From Blautia coccoides (lineage in GTDB: Bacteria; Bacillota; Clostridia; Lachnospirales; Lachnospiraceae), in assembly GCF_034355335.1 (NCBI RefSeq), contig NZ_CP136422.1:5802501-5866500 (forward strand): a stretch of 64,000 bases of DNA. The letters are read 5' to 3'. Shown piece after piece: positions 36,130 through 44,465 of this stretch. Each line of letters begins with the position of its first letter. Within the stretch, counting starts at the first letter, position 1. A model generated the notes under the pieces. It was not told the origin of the DNA and made no database searches. It saw nothing but the letters and a program-made list of their open reading frames with translations. The position numbers and the translations under genes were made by a program.

Positions 36130-36534
36130 TCAATAGCCTTCCGTCAGGGTCAGTTCAAATGTATCCCCGTCTTCTATGGGCGTCTGATCCGCTGATGTAT
36201 TGACCTGTTCTCCGCCTTTTGTCAGGCACCACCACTGCTGTTTGGAATCATCCACTTTCTCTCCATCCACCGATGTCATGAAAAGCCCGTAAGGTCCATC
36301 CTCACCTTCCACCAGCTTATTCTCCTGGATAACAGCTCCTAAATATGCTTCGTTTGTCCCGTACTTAAAATCTTTCTCGCTGCCGTCTCCGTGTACCACC
36401 TTTACTGTTATGGTTTTTTCTCCTTCCATACCTTTTGGCATGAAATTCCTGTAAATGAGTAGCAGGGCTGCACATACGATGACCAGGGCGGCTGCTCCTA
36501 TTACGATTTTCTTGGTGCTGCTTTTCTCTTTCAT
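36130..36534 (-). CDS. DUF4430 (intrinsic-factor-like) exported protein
   Basis: 134 residues. N-terminal TM/signal anchor (KIVIGAAALVIVCAALLLIY), then a DUF4430 domain (TVKVVHGDGSEKDFKYGTNEAYLG, QWWCLTKGGEQVNTSADQTPI in part), which resembles the C-terminal domain of transcobalamin and intrinsic factor. It sits directly under a cobalamin riboswitch and before the S-component. I infer a surface corrinoid-capture subunit. ATG at 36534 follows GGAAGGAG. Confidence 0.85.
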   Translation of the reverse strand: MKEKSSTKKIVIGAAALVIVCAALLLIYRNFMPKGMEGEKTITVKVVHGDGSEKDFKYGTNEAYLGAVIQENKLVEGEDGPYGLFMTSVDGEKVDDSKQQWWCLTKGGEQVNTSADQTPIEDGDTFELTLTEGY

Positions 36535-36556
36535 GTTCTTCTCCTTCCTCTAAACG

Positions 36557-36590
36557 TAAAAAAACAGACCCGCTTCCGTGGCCGGTCCGT
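36557..36590 (-). terminator. Expression-platform terminator of the cobalamin riboswitch
   Basis: Minus-strand arms ACGGACC (36584-36590) and GGTCTGT (36564-36570), followed by T7. It lies between the riboswitch and the DUF4430 gene, so bound cobalamin should end transcription here. Confidence 0.8.
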
Positions 36591-36599
36591 TTCCGAATC

Positions 36600-36775
36600 A
36601 GTATATGTTTCTATAGAGAATCCAGAATGCATGGCTTTGTTCGGAAGCTTCATTCCATCCGGCATCAGGCATTCTGGCTCATGGGATTTCTAATTCCCAC
36701 TTACAGTGACCACATCGCTCAGGATTTACACCTGATTCCCCTAATGACAGACTTCGTTGTTTTATTTCGCAGTGG
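36600..36775 (-). promoter_or_regulatory. Cobalamin riboswitch
   Basis: The minus strand shows the conserved order of the cobalamin aptamer: GGGGAATCAGGTGTAAATCC, then a B12-box-like GGTCACTGTAAGTGGGAA, a short P-arm, and AGCCAGAATGCCTGATGCC. Outer bounds are approximate (core 36655-36755). It controls DUF4430 and the ECF S-component, likely by termination at 36557-36590. Confidence 0.9.
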
Positions 36776-36808
36776 ATATCCTACTCTCCCACCACTTTAA
36801 TTAAATTC

Positions 36809-36838
36809 ATCTTAACACACCGGCTTATAAGGTGTCAA
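36809..36838 (-). promoter_or_regulatory. Promoter of the cobalamin riboswitch transcript
   Basis: Minus strand: consensus -35 TTGACA (36833-36838), 18-nt spacer, -10 TAAGAT (36809-36814), just before the riboswitch. Confidence 0.75.
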
Positions 36839-36950
36839 ACCTCTTTACACCTGCATTTTATACAAATCATAATAATGAGTTACCGTTCACTCCATGCCAG
36901 GCAGCGCGCTTCACCGAATTGTGGTTGTATGGACAATAATAAAAATCCCA

Positions 36951-36979
36951 CAAAAAAACGGAGAACTTCATGTTCCCCG
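36951..36979 (-). terminator. Terminator of the long sugar-like catabolic operon
   Basis: Eight-bp stem (36959-36966 with 36972-36979, one G-T pair), 5-nt loop, T7 on the minus strand; 31 nt after the LarA-like stop. Between this and the cobalamin promoter (36839-36950) I see nothing else. Confidence 0.85.
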
Positions 36980-37010
36980 CTTTCCGCTCCCACGCTTATA
37001 TTTCCTTCCT

Positions 37011-38453
37011 TTACTCCTCTTTCATACAAAGATGCACTGAAGCCCTCTTAAAGGCCAGCGGCAAAGCCAGAATATTAGGCTTAACCCCAACATATTTTTT
37101 CATAGCATCCTCCAATGCCTCCTCAAAAGTGGCCCGAGTCTTTAACCCCATCCCCCTTGCAATTCCAGGCTCCTGCGCACCAACGATATATATCGCAGAG
37201 GTATTCATTTCTGCTATATGACCGCAGCTCATCATAGAAAATCCATGATAAGGATGAAATGCACCGGCAAAACGGTATTTTCTTATATATTCCTCATTCG
37301 TAGCAAAATACTCCCCGTACTTGTCCATATCCGGAAGTATATTCATATGATCATGCTGGAACATTTCATATAGTTCCCGCAGATATGGCCAGCGTTCATC
37401 GTGAAAGTATCCATTACAGATAGAAGAACATATGATCACACAATTGTCACTCATCACCCTCTTATGGCGGATGATCTGTGCCGACAAAGCCTGCATCATC
37501 TGGATCGGATTCGTTCCCATACCATCACCGTAATGGAAATCCTGCGGCATGCCGAACAGCATCACATCGTATTTTTTCTCCGCCCATGGCACATATGTCC
37601 TTTTGTCTGCTGTCTGCCATGAGAGCGGCTGCATTTCCTTTGCATAACCACTGTTGATTTCTATTTGCCGGGAAATGGAGTCCAGGACAGCATCACAGCA
37701 GAAAAACTTTCTGCCCATACATTTTTCCATATACATGCCAATCTCATCGAACTTTGTCCTCATGAGAGAATGATTACTGACCGGTGTAAAATCACTTCCG
37801 TGCATCACATCTGGAATATGATGTGACGCAATACTCCGCCAGTGTGTTATTCCTGTTGCGCAGTGCTTATACCCGCCGGAATAACCGCCATAGGGATTCC
37901 CCTGGGTATGCCCGATCAAAACAGGTACATCCGAATCATAAACATACTTATTCATCAAAACCCTGTCGCCGCGTTCTGTGCAGCCTAGATCAACCAGGTG
38001 CTCATAATCTTCACTGTCGTGACTGATGATTTGATGAGAATAGTAAAATTCGTGAAAAAGTTCATCTCCCAGAATTTGCTGCATCTCCTTTTTATTAGTT
38101 CTGGGATGCAGTCCATTGGAAAATATCAGAAGAATATCTTTTTTCTCCACCCCGGCCTTATATAACTCTTCCAGAATCAGTTTAACCGCAAGCTTTCTAT
38201 GGGAAGTAGGCTGGCACCCTCCTTTTACTATATCGGGAATGGTTATTGTCACTGTACTGCCCTTACCAGCCAACTCTGAAAGGGGCGGCATTCCTACAGG
38301 GTGTAAAATAGATTCCCTTGTCTTATTTACCAGTTGATTTCTGGAAATACAAGCAGGATCAGAAACCGTTATGCCCGGAATAAAAACGTCCGTCAGTTCA
38401 TCCGGCAGATCAGCCATCATGGTACCTGTACCATATTCAAACTCCAGTTTCAT
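37011..38453 (-). CDS. LarA-like nickel-pincer racemase/epimerase
   Basis: 480 residues, somewhat longer than lactate racemase. LarA-type residues retained: His116 in SNGLHPRTN, His145 in SHDSED, Lys196 in GGYSGGYKH (binds the pyridinium nickel-pincer cofactor) and the His pair 211-212 (nickel ligand). The usual DxTRP substrate motif is changed to DIVKGG at ~74, so the substrate is probably not lactate. The family inverts 2-hydroxy acids; an acid derived from this operon's substrate is the natural guess. The cofactor genes larBCE are not in the window. Overlaps the upstream gene by 4 nt (ATGA). Last gene of the operon. Confidence 0.85.
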   Translation of the reverse strand: MKLEFEYGTGTMMADLPDELTDVFIPGITVSDPACISRNQLVNKTRESILHPVGMPPLSELAGKGSTVTITIPDIVKGGCQPTSHRKLAVKLILEELYKAGVEKKDILLIFSNGLHPRTNKKEMQQILGDELFHEFYYSHQIISHDSEDYEHLVDLGCTERGDRVLMNKYVYDSDVPVLIGHTQGNPYGGYSGGYKHCATGITHWRSIASHHIPDVMHGSDFTPVSNHSLMRTKFDEIGMYMEKCMGRKFFCCDAVLDSISRQIEINSGYAKEMQPLSWQTADKRTYVPWAEKKYDVMLFGMPQDFHYGDGMGTNPIQMMQALSAQIIRHKRVMSDNCVIICSSICNGYFHDERWPYLRELYEMFQHDHMNILPDMDKYGEYFATNEEYIRKYRFAGAFHPYHGFSMMSCGHIAEMNTSAIYIVGAQEPGIARGMGLKTRATFEEALEDAMKKYVGVKPNILALPLAFKRASVHLCMKEE

Positions 38454-39319
38454 ACCCTTTCACCTTCTCCCTTATCTTCTCCATTACCTTCTCCCAGATA
38501 TTTTTCTACGATGACAGCAAAACCCGCCGGATAAAATCCAATATCACCGCTGAACTTTGTCAACCCGATAAGTCCCCCATCCACGCACGGGATTTCTGCC
38601 AGCATCCGGGCATTTTCCTCTTTCAGTCCGCCGCCGTATATCACCGGACAGCCGCCTGTGCGTGATTTAATAAATTTGGCCACCTTTGTAATGTGATCAG
38701 CATCCGGGACAGGTTTCCCTGGCCCTATTGCCCAAAGAGGTTCATAAGCCACAGCGACCCGGGACAGTTCTACCTGACCCAGCCCCACATCCAGCTGCTG
38801 CCCGATCACCTCCTGCCATTTGTCCTGTTCCTCCTCTGTCTCTCCCACACAATACAAAACGGAAAGTCCTGCCTTTACCGCACAGGATATCTCTTCGTTT
38901 AAAATTCTGTTCACAGCTCCGGGATCCACAACTCCCGCCTCAGCCAGAACTCCGGCTTTATCCATGCGCTCCTCACAGTGTCCGATCAGAACGTATTCAC
39001 ATCCCATGGATTTTACGCTTTTAGCCGTTCTGTTGGTGGTAAATGCGCCAAAATTTCCTCCTCTTTCCGTATCCTTCCGGTAAACGCCCTGCACTCCTAT
39101 CTTCCATTTATCCTCTACACCTTTTGCCTCCGCCGCCTGAAGCAGATAGGCTTCCGGATAGAAAACAGCAATTTCTGCCTGATCACCATATTGGTTCATA
39201 GTCTCACGAATCTGCTTGGTCAGACAGCTTCCCCACTTATTGACCGGCGCCAAACCATTAATTCCGTCCATTTCCTTTGGTATATCGAACCGCTTTAAGT
39301 TCGCAAATATATACTTCAT
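38450..39319 (-). CDS. Triosephosphate-isomerase homologue with altered phosphate loops
   Basis: 289 residues, TIM barrel. Catalytic Lys9 (ANLKRF), His114 (LIGHCEER) and Glu193 (AYEPLWAIG) are intact, so enediol chemistry is expected. The phosphate grip is not: YGGS has become YGGG (Gly231) and LVGGASL has become LIGLTKF (Leu253 for the second Gly). Loop 6 reads AIGPGK instead of AIGTGK. It is therefore unlikely to be the cell's glycolytic enzyme. EryH-type tetrose-phosphate isomerases are a known alternative role for such paralogues. ATG at 39319 follows GGGGGGATT; the frame opens at 39340 inside a tandem repeat. Confidence 0.85.
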   Translation of the reverse strand: MKYIFANLKRFDIPKEMDGINGLAPVNKWGSCLTKQIRETMNQYGDQAEIAVFYPEAYLLQAAEAKGVEDKWKIGVQGVYRKDTERGGNFGAFTTNRTAKSVKSMGCEYVLIGHCEERMDKAGVLAEAGVVDPGAVNRILNEEISCAVKAGLSVLYCVGETEEEQDKWQEVIGQQLDVGLGQVELSRVAVAYEPLWAIGPGKPVPDADHITKVAKFIKSRTGGCPVIYGGGLKEENARMLAEIPCVDGGLIGLTKFSGDIGFYPAGFAVIVEKYLGEGNGEDKGEGERV

Positions 39320-39340
39320 CCTTTGAATCCCCCCAATCAT

Positions 39341-39448
39341 TCTGTCTCTGTATCAACTTATCTCCACATCCTTCTGCCTCTGCATCGATTCATCTCCACA
39401 TCCGTCTGTCTCTGTATCAACGCATCTCCACATCCGTCTGTCTCTGTA
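39341..39448. repeat. 32-bp tandem repeat, three copies plus a partial fourth
   Basis: Units at 39341-39372, 39373-39404 and 39405-39436 share the frame TCTGTCTCTGTATCAACNCA plus TCTCCACATCCG with 3-6 differences each; a decayed fourth begins at 39437. It spans the 3' end of the AraD-like gene and the leader of the TIM-like gene. On the minus strand each unit carries a GGAGATG-like ribosome site. The period is not a multiple of three, so a change in copy number would alter the AraD-like C terminus and the spacer. Confidence 0.85.
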
Positions 39449-40163
39449 CCATCCCATGCCCATAATCATCTTTTGTGAATGCCGCATCAGCCCCATGTTT
39501 TCTGTTATAATGTCTGTCTGCCACCGACCGTTTCAAAGGCTGTGCATTTTTGTCTATGCATAACATACAAACCGCCATTTTGCTTATTTCTTCCAACACA
39601 ACTGATTTGTGAACAGCGTCCCACACATCTTTTCCCCATGTAAACGGGCCATGTCCCGGTGTGAGGGCAGCCGGAATATCCTCCGGAGAAATATGGTTTT
39701 CTTTAAAGTAGTCAACAATAGACATTCCTGTATTCCATTCGTACCTATCAAGGACCTCTCTCTCCTCTAACTCTCTGACACATGGAATATCATCCGCAAA
39801 ATAGTCTGCATGTGTAGTCCCAAAGCAGACTAACGGGCGCCTAAGCTGAGCCAGGATTGTGGCATAAGTGGAGTGTGTATGGACAATGGCATTGACACCG
39901 GAAAAATTCTCATAAACCGCCCTGTGAATATCCAAATCCACAGATGGAGTCCAGGATTCCCCCAGTATTTTTCCATCCATTGTCACAACACTGATATTTT
40001 CCTCTGTCAGTTCCTCATAAGGCACCCCAACAGGTTTTATGACAATAACACCTTTCTCTCGGTCCACTGCACTCACATTCCCCCAGGAATACTTGACTAA
40101 TTTCCGACGGGGCAGTTCCTTATTTGCCTCCACTACCATTTGTTTTAACTCTTTCAACTCCAT
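39417..40163 (-). CDS. AraD-like (class II aldolase/4-epimerase) with lost phosphate serines
   Basis: 248 residues, close in length and pattern to L-ribulose-5-phosphate 4-epimerase. Zinc ligands His95 and His97 (HTHST) and His171 (PGHGPFTW), the GTTHADYF segment and the HYNRKHG Tyr are kept. The phosphate site is not: KPSGV has become KPVGV (Val45) and PSSDT has become PSVDL (Val75), replacing two of the serines known to hold the phosphate in AraD/FucA; Asp76 and His80 remain. I start at 40163, nine nt after GGGAG; two other ATGs upstream lack a site. The last ten residues are encoded by the tandem repeat. Confidence 0.87.
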   Translation of the reverse strand: MELKELKQMVVEANKELPRRKLVKYSWGNVSAVDREKGVIVIKPVGVPYEELTEENISVVTMDGKILGESWTPSVDLDIHRAVYENFSGVNAIVHTHSTYATILAQLRRPLVCFGTTHADYFADDIPCVRELEEREVLDRYEWNTGMSIVDYFKENHISPEDIPAALTPGHGPFTWGKDVWDAVHKSVVLEEISKMAVCMLCIDKNAQPLKRSVADRHYNRKHGADAAFTKDDYGHGMVQRQTDVEMR

Positions 40164-40168
40164 ACTGC

Positions 40169-40840
40169 TCATCTCCCGGTCCGGCATTCTTTTACAGCCA
40201 TTTGAAACGCATTATAATTATCCTCTATTGACTTTTTCTTCTGAAATATTGTAAAATATCCTCCTACCACAACATCACAGCCCGCATCCATACACTTCTT
40301 TGCGATATCATTATCTACACCGCCGTCTACCTCGATCAAAAGCTTATATTCTTTTGCCATTTCCCTTAACTCTTTTATTCTGCGGTATGTAAAATCCATA
40401 AAACTCTGCCCCGAAAACCCAGGTTCCACTGACATAAGTGTCACCGCTTCCAGATAGGGAATCAAATCCTGCAGAGCACTGATGGGCGTAGCCGGATTTA
40501 AAGCAATTGCAGGCTTCATCCCCAGCGCTCTGATCTGCCGGCACAGCCGAAACGGGTTCTTAGCCGCTTCATAGTGAAAACAATAATATCTCACTCCGAT
40601 CTTAGCATACAAATCCACGTAGTCCTCCGGCCGGACAGCCATCAGATGCAGGTAAAAAGGACTTTTCCCCACTGCTGTCATCTGTCTCAGAAAATCCGTA
40701 CCAAATGCAAAATTCGGCACAAAATTTCCATCCATAACATCTATATGAAACCAGTCGATCCCAAGCTTATCCAGAACGTCCATGCTTTCTCTCATTTGGA
40801 AAAGGTCTGCACACAGCATTGTAGGTGCAATATGATACAT
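40169..40840 (-). CDS. Ribulose-phosphate 3-epimerase homologue with altered phosphate loop
   Basis: 223 residues, TIM barrel. Metal ligands His32 and Asp34 (FHIDVMDG), His65 (LHLMA) and Asp172 (EVDGGVDN) are in place, so 3-epimerase-type chemistry at a keto sugar is expected. Changes: the PSxLxAD strand reads PTMLCAD, NPGFGGQ reads EPGFSGQ (Ser143), and the phosphate-binding GS of the last loop reads GGYFTIF (Tyr195). ATG at 40840 stands 7 nt after AGGAGG; the ATG at 40846 is too close to it. Not likely the housekeeping Rpe. Confidence 0.87.
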   Translation of the reverse strand: MYHIAPTMLCADLFQMRESMDVLDKLGIDWFHIDVMDGNFVPNFAFGTDFLRQMTAVGKSPFYLHLMAVRPEDYVDLYAKIGVRYYCFHYEAAKNPFRLCRQIRALGMKPAIALNPATPISALQDLIPYLEAVTLMSVEPGFSGQSFMDFTYRRIKELREMAKEYKLLIEVDGGVDNDIAKKCMDAGCDVVVGGYFTIFQKKKSIEDNYNAFQMAVKECRTGR

Positions 40841-40842
40841 TC

Positions 40843-41865
40843 TCATTCCTCCTCAAAGTCCATGATCGTTTTCATGTTTATCCCTTTATTCTCCAATGCC
40901 TGCTCCATCATCTCCTGGACCTGGGAGAAATAATACCTTTTTGATATAAAACCCTCCAGATAGACACTGCCCTCCTCTATCAACTCCTTTGCCCTTATAA
41001 AATCTTCCTCTCGGTATGTGATACATCCTTTCACCGTCAGTTCATTTCTCTGGATTTTTGCAATGTCTGTTTCCACCAAAACACTGTAATTTCCAACTAT
41101 CACAATATCGGTCGTCTTACCTGCCATCTCTAAGATCTGGGAAAAAACTGCCGGCACCGCTGCGCAGTCAATGATCACATCAGGAAAACCCCCGAAACAT
41201 TTCTGCGCTGCCTGTACCAGGGTAAGCTCTGATGTATTAACCGCAAAGTCAATCCCCGACTTCTCAGCCATCCGAATCTTATCCTGACTGATATCACAGA
41301 CCGCGGTCTTTTCCGCACCGGCAAGTCTGCATGCCTGGGCTGTAAAATTTCCTATTGTACCGCCTCCCACAACTAAAACTGCTTTCCCCTTCACTCCGCC
41401 CTGATAAGCCGCATGTACCCCCACGGCAAAGGGTTCGATAAAAATAACTTTGTCCAGATCCGCATCCTGCTCAAGCGGATATACATATTCCCTGCTGACT
41501 GCAAAATAATCTGCGCCAAGACCATCGGACTGAACTCCCAATGAATTAAAGTTCATACAGGCATTTTTTCTGCCTTTTTTGCAGGAATAGCACGTATTGC
41601 AGCTAAGAATAGGGCGGATCGTCACCAGACAGCCCGGTGCTATATCATTCACACCTTCCCCTGTCTCTTCAACCACAGCGATCCCCTCGTGGAACGGTAC
41701 AACAGGGAATTCCATATATCTGTTTTTTCCTGCAAATACCTGAATATCTGTACCGCATACTCCAACCCGTTTCATCTTCAGTAATACCTGTCCGGTTCCG
41801 CACACTGGTCTCTCAGCTTCTTGGATCACTGCTCTTTTCGGACCTTCAAAAACAATTTTTCTCAT
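40843..41865 (-). CDS. Zinc-dependent alcohol/polyol dehydrogenase (MDR family)
   Basis: 340 residues. Catalytic zinc set: Cys in GVCGTD, His-Glu in PFHEGIAV, Glu in FIEPFAVG. The structural zinc four-Cys lobe CNTCYSCKKGRKNAC is complete. Rossmann motif VVGGGTIGN binds NAD(P). The pattern matches sorbitol/threonine-dehydrogenase relatives that oxidise a secondary alcohol of a polyol or sugar acid. Overlaps the transketolase C-half gene by 4 nt; GAAGGGAAATC precedes the ATG. Confidence 0.9.
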   Translation of the reverse strand: MRKIVFEGPKRAVIQEAERPVCGTGQVLLKMKRVGVCGTDIQVFAGKNRYMEFPVVPFHEGIAVVEETGEGVNDIAPGCLVTIRPILSCNTCYSCKKGRKNACMNFNSLGVQSDGLGADYFAVSREYVYPLEQDADLDKVIFIEPFAVGVHAAYQGGVKGKAVLVVGGGTIGNFTAQACRLAGAEKTAVCDISQDKIRMAEKSGIDFAVNTSELTLVQAAQKCFGGFPDVIIDCAAVPAVFSQILEMAGKTTDIVIVGNYSVLVETDIAKIQRNELTVKGCITYREEDFIRAKELIEEGSVYLEGFISKRYYFSQVQEMMEQALENKGINMKTIMDFEEE

Positions 41866-42806
41866 GATTTCCCTTCTTTTCTTTTTATTACTTTATATAC
41901 AGCATCTACAATATTTTTACTGGTCAGCCCGTAATATTCAGCCAGCTCTTCAGGCTTTCCTGAACAGCCAAATTCATCCTGTATCCCAATCATTTCTACC
42001 GGTACCGGATACTTTTTGGAGAGCACTTCACTGGCCGCCCCTCCTAATCCCCCCAGTACATTGTGGTCTTCTGCAGTCACTACACACCCTGTCTTTTTTA
42101 CAGATTCCAAAAGCAGATCTTCATCCATAGGCTTGACAGATGCCATATCTATGACATCGGCGGAGATACCGTCCTTTTCCATTATCCGGGCAGTTTCCAA
42201 AGCTCTGCTGACCAGATCCCCCACAGCCACGATGGTTATATCCTGTCCCTCATTTACTAAAGTACCTTTTCCGATCCCTGCTCTACATACCCTGTTTCCT
42301 GTATAGATTTCCGGAGAATCCAGTCTTCCGAACCGGAGATAAACGGGTCCTTTATATTGGATCGCCTCTTCCACACATTTTTTTGTTTCTGTGGTATCTG
42401 CAGGATAGAGAATTGTCATATTTGGAACTGCCCTCATAAGGGCCAAATCTTCCACACACTGATGAGAACCGCCGTCGGCACCGATCAATACACCGCCGTG
42501 GGTAGCTGCAATCTTCACATTCAGGTTTGGATAGGCTATGCTGTTTCTGATCTGGTCATAAGCCCGGCCTGCCGCGAACGCTGCAAATGTACTTGCAAAT
42601 ACCACCGCTCCGCTGGCAGCATACCCTGCCGCATATCCCATCATATTACACTCAGCAATGCCCATATCTGTAAATCGGCCGGGATATTTTTTTGCAAAAT
42701 GGACGGTCTGAGTGGCTTTTGACAAATCCGCATCAAAAACAAAAAACTCGTATTTATCTGCCAGTTCTGTCAGTGCAGCACCATATGCTTCTCTCGTTGA
42801 ACTCAT
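41862..42806 (-). CDS. Transketolase, C-terminal subunit
   Basis: 314 residues: the pyrimidine-binding domain (MGIAECNMMGYAAGYA with the ThDP-activating Glu; ATHGGVLIGADGGSHQ with two active-site His) and the C-terminal domain. Together with the next gene it makes a split two-subunit transketolase, transferring a two-carbon ketol unit. The Arg of YLRFGR stands where transketolases hold the substrate's terminal phosphate, so here the anion site may be kept. ATG at 42806, 7 nt after GGAGG; overlaps the N-subunit stop by 4 nt. Confidence 0.92.
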   Translation of the reverse strand: MSSTREAYGAALTELADKYEFFVFDADLSKATQTVHFAKKYPGRFTDMGIAECNMMGYAAGYAASGAVVFASTFAAFAAGRAYDQIRNSIAYPNLNVKIAATHGGVLIGADGGSHQCVEDLALMRAVPNMTILYPADTTETKKCVEEAIQYKGPVYLRFGRLDSPEIYTGNRVCRAGIGKGTLVNEGQDITIVAVGDLVSRALETARIMEKDGISADVIDMASVKPMDEDLLLESVKKTGCVVTAEDHNVLGGLGGAASEVLSKKYPVPVEMIGIQDEFGCSGKPEELAEYYGLTSKNIVDAVYKVIKRKEGKS

Positions 42807-43636
42807 ATGCATTCCTCCCCCAACTCTTTCATAGCCTGCTCAAACTGTTCGTCATTGACAGCAGCCCCATGCCATCCTGCCTGGTTCTCCATAAAAGATA
42901 CTCCTTTGCCTTTTATTGTTTTTGCTATGATAAAAAAAGGCTTATTCTTTACCTGTCTGGCATGGTCCAGCGAATCCATAAGCCCTTTGACATCATGCCC
43001 GTCTGTCTCCTCCACTTCCCATCCAAAAGCCTGCAGCTTTTCTTTCACAGGATATACAGACATAACCTCATCCACTCTTCCGTCGATCTGCAGGTTGTTG
43101 TTGTCTAAAAGCACCACAAGATTATCCAGCTTAAAATGCCCTGCGCTCATAAATGCCTCCCATACCTGCCCTTCCTGCATTTCGCCGTCCCCTATGATAC
43201 AATAAACTCTGTAGTCTCTGCCCATTCTCTTTGCATAATGAGCCATGCCGCATGCTGCAGATATCCCCTGCCCCAGGGAGCCTGTTGACATGTCAACCCC
43301 CGGTACTTTTTTCATATCCGGATGCCCCTGAAGAATACTCCCCATTTTCCTAAGCGTAGTCAGAACACTTTTCTCAAAATATCCCCTTTCTGCCAATACA
43401 GCATAGTAGGAAGGCGCTGCATGGCCTTTTGATAAAACAAAACGGTCACGGTTTTCCTCTGCCGGCTTGTCCGGGCTGACATTCATCTCATAAAAATACA
43501 GTACTGCCAACATCTCCGCTATAGACAACGCTCCGCCCGGGTGACCGGAACCTGCACTGTGCAGACTGATCACTGTATTTTTCCGTATTTCCTGAACATG
43601 TCTGAGCACTTCCTGCTCTCTCTCCTGCAGTCTCAT
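42803..43636 (-). CDS. Transketolase, N-terminal subunit
   Basis: 277 residues: the ThDP diphosphate-binding domain. SAGSGHPGGALS, SKGHAAPSYYA, TGSLGQGIS and the metal/ThDP motif GDGEMQEGQVWEA ending in LDNNNLQIDG are all present. GAGGAGGTG precedes the ATG at 43636. Split transketolases occur in several sugar-degradation operons, including the AptAB apulose-4-phosphate enzyme and the sulfoglycolytic SqwGH enzyme. Confidence 0.93.
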   Translation of the reverse strand: MRLQEREQEVLRHVQEIRKNTVISLHSAGSGHPGGALSIAEMLAVLYFYEMNVSPDKPAEENRDRFVLSKGHAAPSYYAVLAERGYFEKSVLTTLRKMGSILQGHPDMKKVPGVDMSTGSLGQGISAACGMAHYAKRMGRDYRVYCIIGDGEMQEGQVWEAFMSAGHFKLDNLVVLLDNNNLQIDGRVDEVMSVYPVKEKLQAFGWEVEETDGHDVKGLMDSLDHARQVKNKPFFIIAKTIKGKGVSFMENQAGWHGAAVNDEQFEQAMKELGEECI

Positions 43637-43648
43637 TTACACACCTCC

Positions 43649-44425
43649 TCAAAACTCCATATCGGGCAGTCCCAGAGCCGTCTGTCCCCCATCCACAAAC
43701 AAAGTCTGGCCTGTCACGTAACTGGCCTCCTCTGATGCCAGAAAAACTACAGGCTCTGCAATTTCCCTGACATCAGCCAGCCTTTTCATAGGAACGGCTG
43801 CCTTTATCTGCTTTTCGCTGACAATCCCCATACTTATCCCGTCTATTAATAACTGGGTCAGGATCCAACCCGGCGCAACCGCATTTACCCGAATGTGATA
43901 TTTTGCCCACTCGGCTGCCAGTACAGCAGTCATGCCGTTGATCCCGGCCTTGCTGATACAGTACGGCGCTCTTCCGGGCAGGGTCTCCGTAGAAGTTCCT
44001 GACGAAATATTTACAATAGAGCCGCCCCCGTCTTTCATCATACTTGCTGCCTCCTGGGCACAAAAGAAGGCACCTTTTAAGTTGATATCCATAAGCAGGT
44101 CCCACTTCTCTTCACAAAATTCCAGAGATGGGCTGCGAATCTGGATACCTGCATTATTAATCAAAACATCCAGAGTCTGCTGTTCATTTTTGTATGTCCT
44201 AAAACAAGAGCTGATACTGTCCCTGTCACCAACGTCCAGCATATATGCTCTGCTGGTAATGCCATATTCCTTTTGCAGTCTTTCCGCCGCTGTCTCCGCA
44301 TCTTCAAGCTTGATATCTGCTATAAAAACATCCGCGCCTTCTTCGGCAAAACACTGTGCGGCTGCAAAGCCGATCCCCTGCGCACCCCCAGTCACCAACA
44401 CTTTCTTCCCTTTGAGATTTTTCAT
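43649..44425 (-). CDS. Short-chain dehydrogenase/reductase
   Basis: 258 residues, classical SDR: cofactor motif TGGAQGIG (~12), Asp in VFIADIK that favours NAD, NNAGIQ (~90), catalytic Ser in NISSG and YxxxK in YCISKAG, and the C-terminal FVDGGQTA. Probably oxidises a hydroxyl of the imported compound or reduces an aldehyde/ketone product. The frame opens at a GTG (44449); CGGAGGAC places the start at the ATG 44425. 12 nt before the transketolase gene. Confidence 0.92.
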   Translation of the reverse strand: MKNLKGKKVLVTGGAQGIGFAAAQCFAEEGADVFIADIKLEDAETAAERLQKEYGITSRAYMLDVGDRDSISSCFRTYKNEQQTLDVLINNAGIQIRSPSLEFCEEKWDLLMDINLKGAFFCAQEAASMMKDGGGSIVNISSGTSTETLPGRAPYCISKAGINGMTAVLAAEWAKYHIRVNAVAPGWILTQLLIDGISMGIVSEKQIKAAVPMKRLADVREIAEPVVFLASEEASYVTGQTLFVDGGQTALGLPDMEF

Positions 44426-44465
44426 GTTTTGTCCTCCGTATTCCCCCACACATAACGATCGCTGT

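Noticed and set aside
39341..39448. CRISPR-like array of 32-bp units
   Set aside because: The units follow each other with no spacers, no cas genes are near, and part of the array is coding; it is a simple tandem repeat.
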